Assembly (NCBI GenBank): GCA_017795085.1
Contig: CP051246.1
Span: 1,180,514 to 1,244,513, forward strand
Source: Salegentibacter sp.
GTDB lineage: Bacteria > Bacteroidota > Bacteroidia > Flavobacteriales > Flavobacteriaceae
DNA: 64,000 bases
Direction of reading: 5' to 3'
The notes under the pieces are model-generated. The model saw only the letters and a list, made by a program, of their open reading frames with translations, made no database searches and was not told where the DNA came from. Shown here in pieces: positions 9,098 to 19,700 of the stretch. Numbering within the stretch: position 1 is the stretch's first letter; each line of letters opens with the position of its first letter. Position numbers and translations under genes: made by a program.

Positions 9098-9655
9098 TTA
9101 TGTAGAGTAGGTTAATAGTAAAACACCATTGTTATATGTTTTTGAATGTATCAATTTTAGAGGTAATTCGTCTTCTAGTTTTTTAAATAAAGGTTTCCCA
9201 CCTCCCAAAACTACAGGAAAGAGCAAAATTTTATATTCATCGATTAATTTTATTTTAGTTAATTTCTGAACAATGCTTGCACTCCCTATAAGCATAATAT
9301 TCTTTCCTTCTTTCATTTTTAATGCTGTTACCTGCTCAACAAGGTTTTTTGTAGATAGTTTTGAGTTATTCCATTTTAAATTATCATCAATAGAAGAAGA
9401 AAAGACAATTTTATTCATTCCATTCATCAAATCTGCTAATGGCTCCTCTTTAGTAGTTACATTGGGCCAGTATTGAGCAAGGCTTTCATATGTTATTCGC
9501 CCAAATAGAAAGATATCCACATTGTTATATTCTGAGGCAATATCAGTTTCCATTTCATTTATAAAATTCTGGGTAACGAAATCCATTTCCTGTCCGTTTC
9601 TTCCGGCCATATAGCCATCAAGAGAAAGAAATTCGTATGCTATCAATTTTCTCAT
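9098..9655 (-). CDS. Dihydrofolate reductase family protein (RibD C-terminal type)
   Basis: A 185-residue protein of the DHFR/RibD C-terminal superfamily of NADPH-dependent reductases. The N-terminus MRKLIAYEFLSLDGYMAG is the classic first strand and loop of this family. FLFGRITYESLAQYWP and NIMLIGSASIVQKL form the cofactor-binding parts, and the C-terminal FPVVLGGGKPLFK is the conserved glycine turn. These single-domain proteins are common in soil and marine bacteria, usually without an assigned substrate, and should not be taken for folate-pathway FolA. It lies 81 bp downstream of the MFS exporter gene on the same strand and may be co-transcribed with it. Confidence 0.85.
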   Translation of the reverse strand: MRKLIAYEFLSLDGYMAGRNGQEMDFVTQNFINEMETDIASEYNNVDIFLFGRITYESLAQYWPNVTTKEEPLADLMNGMNKIVFSSSIDDNLKWNNSKLSTKNLVEQVTALKMKEGKNIMLIGSASIVQKLTKIKLIDEYKILLFPVVLGGGKPLFKKLEDELPLKLIHSKTYNNGVLLLTYST

Positions 9656-9736
9656 AATTTTTTATTAGGGTAATTTAAAGAACTTACATAATTTTTAAAA
9701 TGGCAGTCTATCAATAATTGAATGGTAATTTTAAAA

Positions 9737-11143
9737 TCAAGTAGGTCTCAATCTTTTAAAAAACAATAGCGTAATAGTCACCCCAAGAATGGAAAATAAG
9801 ATTACCATGTTAAAAGCATAGTTCACTCCTGTTGCTGTTATGGTTTCAAGATTAGGATTTCCTGAAAAAACTTGTGAGATGCTAGCCAAAATAGCAATGC
9901 CTAAGGCCCCGCCCACGCTAAAAGTGGTTTCAACAATCCCTGAGGCAAGGCCCGAATCTTCATCTTTCACATTTGACAATGCTGCAATTTGGGCTACTAC
10001 AAAGGAAGCTCCCATACCAATTCCAAAAATAGATAATGCAATTAACATCATCCATTCCATTTGTTCAACAGGAAGAATATTTATCAATACCATCCCAGTA
10101 CCCAGCAAAATCATTCCACTAATCCCCACAATTTGCAAGCCCAATCGTGAAATAATATGCTGACCTACATACACGCCAAGTACAGATAAAACGGTCATGG
10201 CCGTCATTGTTAAACCAAACTGAAGTGCTGTATACCCAAGCAATTGCTGAACAAAGAGCGTAAAAATATACAGCATCCCGTCAACAGACATCCCTGCAAA
10301 TAACATAAGCAGGTTACCGCCAACCAATATTGGAGATTGGAAAATACGAAAAGGTACAAGCGGCTCTTTTGCTTTTTTTTCTACTTGAATGAATGCAATT
10401 AAAAGCAAAATACTTCCTATAAATAATAGTACAGTATGATTACTTTTCCACCCATATTCAGGGATTCCTGTAATTACATAAGCTATTATTAATAAAAAGC
10501 CGGTAATAAGCATGGCACCGGGTATATCAAAGTTGGTAATTGTTCGGTCATTACTTTCTTTCAATAAAATAGGAGCTAAAGCCAACACAATAAGCCCTAT
10601 TGGGACATTGATAAAAAATATCCATTCCCACCCAAGCCATTCAGTGGTGGGGCCGCCAATCAATAGTCCACCGGTTGCGCCAATACCGCCCATGGCACCC
10701 CAGATTCCAATTGCTTTGTTTTTTTCCTTTTCATTCTTAAATATGTTTATGACAATAGATAAAGCAGCAGGAGTCATAATAGCTGCAGAGACTCCTTGTA
10801 ATAGCCTGGCAAGAATTAGTGCTTTACCAGACCAGGCAAATCCGCATAACATAGCTGAGAGGGTAAAAGCTATAACTCCTATAATAAACATACGTCTACG
10901 TCCAAAATAATCCGATATTCGCCCCCCTAATAAAACTAACCCGGCAAACACCAGCATGTAAATGATGATAATCCACTCCGGTCCCCCTAATGAAAACTCA
11001 AGTGATTTTTCAATTGATGGCAATGCAGCATAAACACTGGTAGAATCGGTTACCACCATAAAGAAAGAAACACAAAGTAAAGTCAAGGCTCGCCAGGGAT
11101 TGGGATTTTGTTTTATTTGATTGGGGTGTTCGAATTGATGCAT
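9737..11143 (-). CDS. MFS drug exporter, DHA2 (EmrB/QacA) type
   Basis: A 468-residue major facilitator with about 14 predicted membrane helices, the layout of the DHA2 drug:H+ antiporters. Motif A is visible between helices 2 and 3 as GGRISDYFGRRRMF, and LARLLQGVSAAIMTPAALSIV resembles motif C/D regions of QacA-like exporters. It should export drugs or other amphiphiles using the proton gradient. I use the ATG at 11143: it has an AAAAGG ribosome binding site and a -7 box upstream, while the upstream in-frame TTG at 11173 lies inside that -7 box. No regulator gene is adjacent. Confidence 0.9.
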   Translation of the reverse strand: MHQFEHPNQIKQNPNPWRALTLLCVSFFMVVTDSTSVYAALPSIEKSLEFSLGGPEWIIIIYMLVFAGLVLLGGRISDYFGRRRMFIIGVIAFTLSAMLCGFAWSGKALILARLLQGVSAAIMTPAALSIVINIFKNEKEKNKAIGIWGAMGGIGATGGLLIGGPTTEWLGWEWIFFINVPIGLIVLALAPILLKESNDRTITNFDIPGAMLITGFLLIIAYVITGIPEYGWKSNHTVLLFIGSILLLIAFIQVEKKAKEPLVPFRIFQSPILVGGNLLMLFAGMSVDGMLYIFTLFVQQLLGYTALQFGLTMTAMTVLSVLGVYVGQHIISRLGLQIVGISGMILLGTGMVLINILPVEQMEWMMLIALSIFGIGMGASFVVAQIAALSNVKDEDSGLASGIVETTFSVGGALGIAILASISQVFSGNPNLETITATGVNYAFNMVILFSILGVTITLLFFKRLRPT

Positions 11144-11170
11144 AATGAATATAACCTTTTCTGATTTTTT

Positions 11171-11178
11171 CAAAGATA
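11171..11178 (-). promoter_or_regulatory. Candidate -7 element of the MFS exporter gene
   Basis: On the minus strand this reads TATCTTTG, a perfect TAnnTTTG match, about 28 bases before the ATG. Just upstream lies an inverted repeat ACACT / AGTGT (11190-11194 and 11202-11206) that could be an operator. No convincing TTG at -33 was found. Confidence 0.45.
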
Positions 11179-11246
11179 ATTTTCACTATACACTGATTGT
11201 TAGTGTTATTCCGACAATATAGGGGGGTGATTGCGACAATCTATTT

Positions 11247-11263
11247 TTTGTGAATCGCTTTAG
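11247..11263 (+). repeat. Possible relic of a CRISPR repeat outside the array
   Basis: The segment TTTGTGAATCGCTTTAG resembles the first half of the CRISPR repeat (GTTGTGAATTGCTTTCAG) in the same orientation, but it is out of register with the array (about 22 bases short of one full period from the first repeat). It may be an eroded older repeat or a chance match. Confidence 0.25.
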
Positions 11264-11344
11264 CTTTGTTGATTCTCGCTGGTTTGTTTTAGATTTTCGG
11301 GCTGTTGATTTCTGACGATCTATTGTTAATGTAATGATGCGGCT

Positions 11345-14300
11345 TTTGGCTTTAGAATTCAGAATTGTATTTTTAGCTAAGATTCACAGGTTTTTACTCC
11401 TGAAGTAGTTAGAGGCTTAAGTTGTGAATTGCTTTCAGAATTGTATTTTTAGCTAAGATTCACAGACTAAGGTATTTAACCTTAAATTGGACAGGCGTTG
11501 TGAATTGCTTTCAGAATTGTATTTTTAGCTAAGATTCACAGGGATTAGAACCCGGTGAAGAATTAGACTGGGGTTGTGAATTGCTTTCAGAATTGTATTT
11601 TTAGCTAAGATTCACAGGCAGGATTTTCTTATTTACCAGGGAAGAACAGTTGTGAATTGCTTTCAGAATTGTATTTTTAGCTAAGATTCACAGGTTAACA
11701 AACTTAAGTAGCGGTAACAAGGGGGTTGTGAATTGCTTTCAGAATTGTATTTTTAGCTAAGATTCACAGGCACTTGAAAAGTTTGAAAAGCGTCTCCTTG
11801 TTGTGAATTGCTTTCAGAATTGTATTTTTAGCTAAGATTCACAGGAAATTACGGCAAATACAGCATCAGCCAATTGTTGTGAATTGCTTTCAGAATTGTA
11901 TTTTTAGCTAAGATTCACAGGAATGGTACAAATTGCCTGAAGTTATTACCAGTTGTGAATTGCTTTCAGAATTGTATTTTTAGCTAAGATTCACAGGATA
12001 ATTCCACATCTACTACATCTCCTTTTTGTTGTGAATTGCTTTCAGAATTGTATTTTTAGCTAAGATTCACAGGATCTTCTTTATCGAGATCGTGAATCAT
12101 AATGTTGTGAATTGCTTTCAGAATTGTATTTTTAGCTAAGATTCACAGGGATAATACCCTGTGTCCAGGAATACGCATAGTTGTGAATTGCTTTCAGAAT
12201 TGTATTTTTAGCTAAGATTCACAGGCGACCTTTACGGCTGACACCTACAGCTGCAGTTGTGAATTGCTTTCAGAATTGTATTTTTAGCTAAGATTCACAG
12301 GTGCGGTTCATTTTTATAAAATCGGCCAGTTGTTGTGAATTGCTTTCAGAATTGTATTTTTAGCTAAGATTCACAGGATTTTGCATTTGATCTAAGCGAC
12401 AATATAGGTTGTGAATTGCTTTCAGAATTGTATTTTTAGCTAAGATTCACAGGGTATGAGCAGATTTCTATGGATATAAACAGGTTGTGAATTGCTTTCA
12501 GAATTGTATTTTTAGCTAAGATTCACAGGAAAAAAGCTATGATTGGCAACCCGCCACCAGTTGTGAATTGCTTTCAGAATTGTATTTTTAGCTAAGATTC
12601 ACAGGTGGATTCGTCATCTGCGTTAAGACTGTCATGTTGTGAATTGCTTTCAGAATTGTATTTTTAGCTAAGATTCACAGGTGCGGATACCCAAGGTCAC
12701 TTCTTGACTTAGTTGTGAATTGCTTTCAGAATTGTATTTTTAGCTAAGATTCACAGGGTTTGTAAGCATAACAGCAGCACAAACAGGGTTGTGAATTGCT
12801 TTCAGAATTGTATTTTTAGCTAAGATTCACAGGCTATAGAAACCACTAGCAAAGAAACAGAAAGTTGTGAATTGCTTTCAGAATTGTATTTTTAGCTAAG
12901 ATTCACAGGGTTAGTGCTACCGACCTACATAAAGACCTGTTGTGAATTGCTTTCAGAATTGTATTTTTAGCTAAGATTCACAGGAAAATGGAGAGTTATT
13001 AAAACCCGCCACCTGTTGTGAATTGCTTTCAGAATTGTATTTTTAGCTAAGATTCACAGGATAAAGCGATTAAACAAGCTGCAGATCTTAGTTGTGAATT
13101 GCTTTCAGAATTGTATTTTTAGCTAAGATTCACAGGACAAAAACCAATATGCCGACGTTAAGGTGGGTTGTGAATTGCTTTCAGAATTGTATTTTTAGCT
13201 AAGATTCACAGGGCCGTCAAAAAGCTTAATGAGCAAAAGCGTGTTGTGAATTGCTTTCAGAATTGTATTTTTAGCTAAGATTCACAGGTCCCTGCATTGA
13301 ATAGCCTTATTCCGTCAGGTTGTGAATTGCTTTCAGAATTGTATTTTTAGCTAAGATTCACAGGATCACTATTATAGACAATATAATTGTTTCTGTTGTG
13401 AATTGCTTTCAGAATTGTATTTTTAGCTAAGATTCACAGGTTTTTCTTTTATACTCCCTTCTGGTACCCTGTTGTGAATTGCTTTCAGAATTGTATTTTT
13501 AGCTAAGATTCACAGGCATATTGTTTTTTACGAACAATGTCATGTCGTTGTGAATTGCTTTCAGAATTGTATTTTTAGCTAAGATTCACAGGCCACAGCG
13601 CAGTGATCGCAATGACCTGCATGTTGTGAATTGCTTTCAGAATTGTATTTTTAGCTAAGATTCACAGGTCTGGGTGTACAGATATATTACAGTAGCCCGT
13701 TGTGAATTGCTTTCAGAATTGTATTTTTAGCTAAGATTCACAGGTATTAGGCAGTAAGCCGTGTAGGTTGCAAGTTGTGAATTGCTTTCAGAATTGTATT
13801 TTTAGCTAAGATTCACAGGGAGCATCTTCTATAAAGCGGCTAACACTATGTTGTGAATTGCTTTCAGAATTGTATTTTTAGCTAAGATTCACAGGTTTTT
13901 CTTTTATACTCCCTTCTGGTACCCTGTTGTGAATTGCTTTCAGAATTGTATTTTTAGCTAAGATTCACAGGAGACCACCACAAACAGTGGGTGGCTATTG
14001 AGTTGTGAATTGCTTTCAGAATTGTATTTTTAGCTAAGATTCACAGGTATTGGCGCGCACTTCCGAAACCGCCGCTCGTTGTGAATTGCTTTCAGAATTG
14101 TATTTTTAGCTAAGATTCACAGGCTTCAGCAAGCCGAGATTAAACTATCCATTGTTGTGAATTGCTTTCAGAATTGTATTTTTAGCTAAGATTCACAGGT
14201 TGTCAGCAAATACATCACCCTTGCCACTAGTTGTGAATTGCTTTCAGAATTGTATTTTTAGCTAAGATTCACAGGATCGTACATTTTTGAGTTGATCCCA

Positions 14301-14503
14301 TTATCGTTGTGAATTGCTTTCAGAATTGTATTTTTAGCTAAGATTCACAGGTTCAGATCTTGAAGTCACAAGACCTAAATCGTTGTGAATTGCTTTCAGA
14401 ATTGTATTTTTAGCTAAGATTCACAGGAGAATAATAAGACCAGCATTGACGCCAAGAGTTGTGAATTGCTTTCAGAATTGTATTTTTAGCTAAGATTCAC
14501 AGG
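11345..14503 (+). CRISPR. Type II-C CRISPR array, 42 repeats and 41 spacers
   Basis: The repeat is 46 bases, starting GTTGTGAATTGCTTTC and ending AAGATTCACAGG, with a period of 76. Spacers are 30 bases except three of 29 (after the repeats at 11725, 12864 and 13699). The first repeat (11345-11390) is degenerate in its first 15 bases, and the repeat at 11421 ends in A rather than G; the others appear identical. Orientation on the + strand follows from the tracrRNA anti-repeat, which pairs with the repeat's 5' half, and from a terminator just after the last repeat. One spacer occurs twice (13441-13470 and 13896-13925). The degenerate repeat at 11345 suggests that the old end is there and that new spacers join near 14503. 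Confidence 0.98.
11346..11375 (+). promoter_or_regulatory. Repeat-embedded promoter (first of 42)
   Basis: Inside each repeat, TTG (repeat bases 2-4) and TATTTTTA (bases 24-31) are separated by 19 bases, matching the Bacteroidota promoter TTG-N19-TAnnTTTG at all positions but the last. Transcription would begin near repeat base 36-38, a few bases before the spacer. In this degenerate first repeat both boxes remain (11346-11348 and 11368-11375) although the bases around the TTG have changed. Confidence 0.6.
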
Positions 14504-14537
14504 ATACCCGCTCTAAAAATCTGGTATCCTGTTTTTT
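14501..14537 (+). terminator. Rho-independent terminator of the CRISPR array
   Basis: A perfect 8-bp stem, AGGATACC (14501-14508) and GGTATCCT (14523-14530), with a 14-base loop, followed by GTTTTTT. The first three bases of the left arm are the last three bases of the final repeat. It would end pre-crRNA transcripts on the + strand. Confidence 0.75.
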
Positions 14538-14632
14538 ATGTAGGTTATTGGAATTAAAAAATTCTAAGAATTCTTTACTGTTGTTTTTGGATAGATTAGT
14601 GAATTCCGATTCTAAACCAAAAAGCTTTGTGC

Positions 14633-14665
14633 AACCCTTCAAGGGTTCCAAATCCTTGAAGGGTT
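14633..14665. repeat. REP-like palindrome downstream of cas2
   Basis: The arms AACCCTTCAAGG (14633-14644) and CCTTGAAGGGTT (14654-14665) are perfectly inverted around a 9-base loop. The same core (AACCCTTCAAGG) recurs at 16387 and 16668, and a diverged relative lies at 15989, all around the RAYT remnant. It lies 4 bases after the cas2 stop. Confidence 0.7.
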
Positions 14666-14668
14666 ATT

Positions 14669-15073
<405 letters not shown>

Positions 15074-15970
15074 TTATTGGTATACGGGATAAAGAACTTT
15101 TCGACTTAAATTTGCAAAACATTCATACAGCGAGTTGGTCGTTCGGCTTAAAGCTACCATTAACGGACTCCATTTCCCGTCGATAAAAACATCCAGCGCG
15201 GGGATTTTTAATAAATGGGATTTTAATTCGGTATTTAGTTCCGTAATTTCTACCCGTGAAGCCACAATTTCATAGACCAAATCATCTACATAAATACGGT
15301 AAGGCTCCATAATATCATCGGCTAGGGCAAAAGCATTGTATTTGTTATGGTGAAAAATGCCCACGCCGGGTAGCAAGCCCGAACTTATTAATGCCCTTGC
15401 GGTCACCGCTCGAAGAATAGCATATCCGTAATTCAATAAATTATTGGGTGGAATTCCGTGTCGATAACGGCTAAACCCCTCAAGATCAAATAAGTTTTGC
15501 CAGTAATGCGCTGCGGCTATAGCTTCGTGATTGTCGGTATCACCGCTTTTTACCTCTCCGGCCCAACGGGCCAGTTTTTTATGATTTTTATTTCTTCGGA
15601 AAAGATGCTGCGCCTGGTTACTAATTTTAGCACTAACGGTTTGTTGCCATAGATTTTTCTTTAAGGGCAGGCTGGCTTTAAGCTGAGCCGCAAAACGTTC
15701 GGTTTGTTCGGTATGGCCAACCAAGGGTTGCAAAATAGAGCAGGGGAGGTGTTGTTTATCGCAATTTACCACCGATGCTTTATTCTGGATAAGTTTAGTT
15801 ATTAAACCGTTGGTAAGGGTAATTTGCGGATTTTCCAGTACGAGTATCCCAATATCTTCAATAGGAACGGTTCTGTCTTCCTTTTCTTCCCCGGGAAAAG
15901 AAATAAGTAATTGTTCGTTTTTGGTACTTAAGTAGGCGGGATTGGCAAAAAAGAGGCTGCGTTTTATCAT
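15074..15970 (-). CDS. cas1: CRISPR-associated integrase Cas1 (type II)
   Basis: A 298-residue Cas1 that integrates new spacers into the array. The metal-binding triad is readable: Glu149 in DNHEAIAAAHYW, His207 or 208 in VGIFHHNKYNAFALADD, and the Asp/Glu group LADDIMEPYR (about 216-224). The N-terminal beta-rich domain begins MIKRSLFFANPAYLS, typical of type II Cas1. It follows the RAYT remnant and a 33-base palindrome that ends only 18 bp before its ATG, so an mRNA hairpin could affect its translation. It should act with Cas2, and in type II systems Cas9 helps choose PAM-proximal protospacers. Confidence 0.97.
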   Translation of the reverse strand: MIKRSLFFANPAYLSTKNEQLLISFPGEEKEDRTVPIEDIGILVLENPQITLTNGLITKLIQNKASVVNCDKQHLPCSILQPLVGHTEQTERFAAQLKASLPLKKNLWQQTVSAKISNQAQHLFRRNKNHKKLARWAGEVKSGDTDNHEAIAAAHYWQNLFDLEGFSRYRHGIPPNNLLNYGYAILRAVTARALISSGLLPGVGIFHHNKYNAFALADDIMEPYRIYVDDLVYEIVASRVEITELNTELKSHLLKIPALDVFIDGKWSPLMVALSRTTNSLYECFANLSRKVLYPVYQ

Positions 15971-15988
15971 GGTTTCTGTTTTAACAAC

Positions 15989-16021
15989 AACCTTTTAAGG
16001 GTTTTAAACCCTTAAAAGGTT
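15989..16021. repeat. Perfect 33-base palindrome before cas1
   Basis: Two 16-bp arms, AACCTTTTAAGGGTTT and AAACCCTTAAAAGGTT, are separated by a single T. It is related to the palindromes at 14633 and 16668 but diverged in the core (CTTTTAAGG against CCTTCAAGG). It overlaps the last codon of the RAYT relic frame and sits in the cas1 leader. Confidence 0.7.
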
Positions 16022-16655
16022 AAGTATAATTAATACCAGTTAGTTCAGGTGGCATGCTATGACAGTATTTGAAATTTTCAATATCATTAAAATGGTTTAT
16101 GGTTTCTTCTTTTTGTAATTATGTCTTGTCTTTAGAAATAAGTGCGCTATATGAAGAATATTTTCAATCTTTTAGCAATTATGCCAAACCTGCTTTTACA
16201 GGATTGTAATGGATATAGTGAACCAATTTCCTGAAATAGCCATCATCTGTTATCAGCTTTCGTTTGAAAGTATGCATAAACAGATTGCCTTTTCGATTGT
16301 GTTGTTTGTTGAAGGCCTGGCTGTATGCGTTGAATAAATTGGAAAATTGTTTTGAAACAAAAGAATAAATCGCCTGTTGTTTATCTAACCCTTCAAGGGT
16401 TTTACTTCCTTTCTTAATCTTCTCTAGAATAATTTCTTCTAGTTTTTTTTCTTCTTTAATCCGAACCAAAAAATGAAAGTGATTCGGCATTAAGCAATAG
16501 CAATACGTATCGACTATAGGAAAAATATACATGTCATACTTCCGAAGAAAGTGGCGATAATTTTCTTCCGACAAAAACAATCGCCCATCACCATTTGCCC
16601 TGTTATAAATATGACAGGTGCCTTCCGGACTTAATATGGCTTTTTGATTTTGCAT
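16020..16655 (-). pseudogene. REP-associated tyrosine transposase (RAYT, IS200-like), decayed
   Basis: The open part (16179-16655) encodes 158 residues of a Y1 transposase of the RAYT class: the HUH-type motif PNHFHFLV (His59, His61), the presumed catalytic Tyr111 in LFNAYSQAFNK, and YIHYNPVKAG near the end. Relatives continue with a W-x-YSSY motif. Here the same frame continues after the TAA as LLKD, TGA, KYSSYSALISKDKT, TAA, LQKEETINHF and on to a stop at 16020, so the C-terminus is legible but broken by three nonsense codons. It lies between cas9 and cas1 on the same strand with palindromes on both sides. RAYTs process REP palindromes; this one is probably inactive. Confidence 0.8.
16387..16401. 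repeat. REP-like core inside the RAYT gene
   Basis: AACCCTTCAAGGGTT is a 15-base palindrome matching the core of the flanking elements, lying within the coding sequence (residues around TLEGL). It may be a REP copy caught inside the gene. Confidence 0.5.
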
Positions 16656-16667
16656 GGTAACTTATAA

Positions 16668-16700
16668 AACCCTTCAAGGTTTTCAAGACCTTGAAGGGTT
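16668..16700. repeat. REP-like palindrome between cas9 and RAYT
   Basis: The arms AACCCTTCAAGGT (16668-16680) and ACCTTGAAGGGTT (16688-16700) flank a 7-base loop. The first 12 bases are identical to the left arm of the palindrome at 14633. It lies 4 bases after the cas9 stop and 12 bases before the RAYT start. Confidence 0.7.
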
Positions 16701-16704
16701 GAAC

Positions 16705-19700
16705 TCACTTAACTACATTTATAATATTCCCTAAACGATCTATCTGAAGTTTCCAACAAGTTTCTTTAATTCTGATTGTGTTTTCTATATCAAGAGTCGT
16801 TTCTAATTTATTTTGACTAGATAATTCACCCGATTTAGTTTTTGAATCATAGCGTTTAATCAATGATGAAATATTTTGATGAATAAAATAGCACTCTGTG
16901 CCAGAACTACTCACCATCTTGTAAATATTTTCTTTTTTAATTTTTTCAGGAATTATATCTGAATCCATATCTTCCACCGTGGGAACATATACCAAATCAT
17001 TTGGGGACAGATAAAATAAAAACTTTCCTTTGGTATGATCAATTGGAATGGGCTGCTTTTCCTTCATCGGGATATGCGCCATTTGTTTTTGGTGTTCTAC
17101 CACCTCGTTTAACGGAATGGTTTCAAAGTTTCTTTTCCCCTTTTTCTTATCCCAATAAACTGCGAAAAACAGATTGGTTCCTTTAGCCGCTTCTACATAT
17201 TTATCGGTCTTATTACCTTGTTCTCCCACGTTAAATTTACTTCCAATTTCATACTGTCTTACCTTGTAAATAGGTTGATGGTTTTTACCGTTATTCAGTT
17301 CCTTAATATTTTTATTTAAGTCTGTAACTCCTTTTGGGCTAAAAGCTTCTGCAAAATCTTCTTTCTCATTTTGATCAAGATAGTTTTTTACGTGATTGCG
17401 AAGAATTCTCTGAATACTTTTATCCGTTATCTTATCAATATGTTTGTGATTTTTTATATCAGAAATATTCGCGCGGGTAGCAGTGGTAACTTTTCCTTTT
17501 GGCGTGGGAACATCTATCAAACCGGAAACGGTTTCTTTGTGAAGAGACTTTCTAATAGCAAAATTCTTTCCCTTCTGCGTTTGCAATGTTTTTTTCCATT
17601 GCCCGTTTTTCTTTTCCCAGTGCCAGGTTTTATTATTGGTTCGGTTAATGACCCGAATATTCTTTTTAAAGCTAATTACAATGTCTTCCAAAGCATTTTT
17701 GGCATCTATAGTAAAACCTTCCCAAGGCTTTTTAAAGGATTTTGCTACAGTACGTTTTTTTCCTCCCAATTCTATTTCCTTAGTTTCCCGTAGTTTCTTT
17801 ACTAAACTGTGGTTTTTTCTTTCGGTATTAATCGAGGTGATATAATTGATGTGGTCTTTGGTCGTGCAAGCAATTACCAAAGCGTCTAAAGCGTGGTGGC
17901 GGTGATCTATTCGTTTTTTGCTAAAACCAACTTCAATATCTTTTGGAACTTGTGTTCTAAAGGCATTGATTTTATTGTCCCAGTAGCCATAATCATTGGA
18001 TTTTGTGATTTCATTCATTCGTTTAAAGCGCGGTGCAATGATTTCATTCCATTTGTCATTCAACCCCCAATCTTGTTTTAATTCGCTGGTAATAGCACCG
18101 CTTACCGGAATAAGGTTTTTAACCGTCGCTTCCCTTTCATCGGGTTCTCGTAAAATATTACTCAATAAACCTTTTATAAACTTACTTATATACCGGCTGT
18201 CGTTTAATTGCCTATTAATAAAGCCTTCTGGAATATCTTCGCTCAACAAATATTTTAATTTTGTACGGTTTTTTCTGAAATAACTTTTGCAATGTTCCTC
18301 GTAATCTTCCACAGAAAAGATTGTACATTCTTTACCATTCTTTGCTAATTCCGGAACCACACAACCTCGGCTGTTGGTAATAAATTCATAAGCGGTCTGA
18401 TTATCTTTATAGGGATAGGGATTGATAGCACTTTCACAAATTACTTTGTTATTGAAAGAATCATCGAAAAAGCGGGATTTCGGAATGATATGTTCAATTT
18501 GATAATCGGTAGTAAACAATTTGCTCATCGGGATTATCTCTCCCGTGTAGGGCGAACGATAGCCTTGTTCCAGCCATAGTTTATAACGCAAAATATCCTT
18601 TTTGGTTGGCGTGTTTTTCTTCCTGATATTTTCAATTTCATCTTCGCTAACCTTATCATATTGAGCGTTATGATAAACTCCTTCTTCGTAAAGTTTTAAA
18701 ATTTCCTGCTGATTTGGTGAATAAGGTTTGACCGCTTCCACACCTTCATTTTGCAATTCTTCTAGAATCGCTTTAATGCGCTGATTGGTGTTTTCTCGTT
18801 CTGTATTTTTTTTGCTTAAGCGCTGTCTTTTTTCTGCAGAATTTTTCATTTCCCGGCCTAATTCCAAATGAATTTCAGAGAAATAATCCTTTTCACTATC
18901 CCCATAACATCTCCAGATATCCCTAACAACTCGCAGGGTTTCTGTAACCACTTGCTCTACTATTGGGTTTCTAAGCTGATGCTGTTTAAAGGTTTCATTT
19001 AAATAATGGTCAATGTCTGAAGGCGATTTCCAGTTAATGATTTCTGAAACCTCAGAATGCCTTTCGTAAACCGCATAACAAGCCTGATAGGTATTTAATC
19101 CTTCAAAAGGGTTTTCCTTATCGTCAAACTTGATAAAACTCTTTAAAACTTGCTTTTTGTATGCGTCATCGGCAACACGATCAATCTTTTCTTTATCAAA
19201 ATCAATTGCCCGAAGCCGTTCAAGAATATCATTTATTCTGTTTTTAATTTCGGGGGTAATTGAACTTTCCTTCCAATATTTCCCCATTTGCATTACGGGC
19301 AACAATTTTTTAATAGCTTTTTCTGAATAAGCCCCGTAATCATTAGGGTAGGGTTGCGTTTTTTTAAAATTGTCAACGAATTTTTCCTGCGGAATACCTT
19401 TCTTATTTGCAAAGGTTTCTAAAGCTTTTTCAAAATCTTTTTTATCTTTTACCGAATAAACGATATGCCATAACTCTTTTTCTGTTTTCTTATCCAAGAA
19501 GTCTTCTGTAACTCCCTTTATCTTTTTCAAACGGGACAAAAACTCTGCTCGGGTCGTATTACAAGGATATTTTTTGTCTTCTACATAATTCCAACGATAG
19601 GCGGAAGTGTCCTTCCTCTGTTTAGGAATCAGCTTTAAATCAGAAAAATATTTAAGTAGTTGGTTTTGGTCTATTTCTTTTTTATCATTTAAAAAATCAA

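Noticed and set aside
11174..11344. Classical leader upstream of the array
   Set aside because: The degenerate repeat lies at this end, so it is more likely the old end; no strong external promoter was found.
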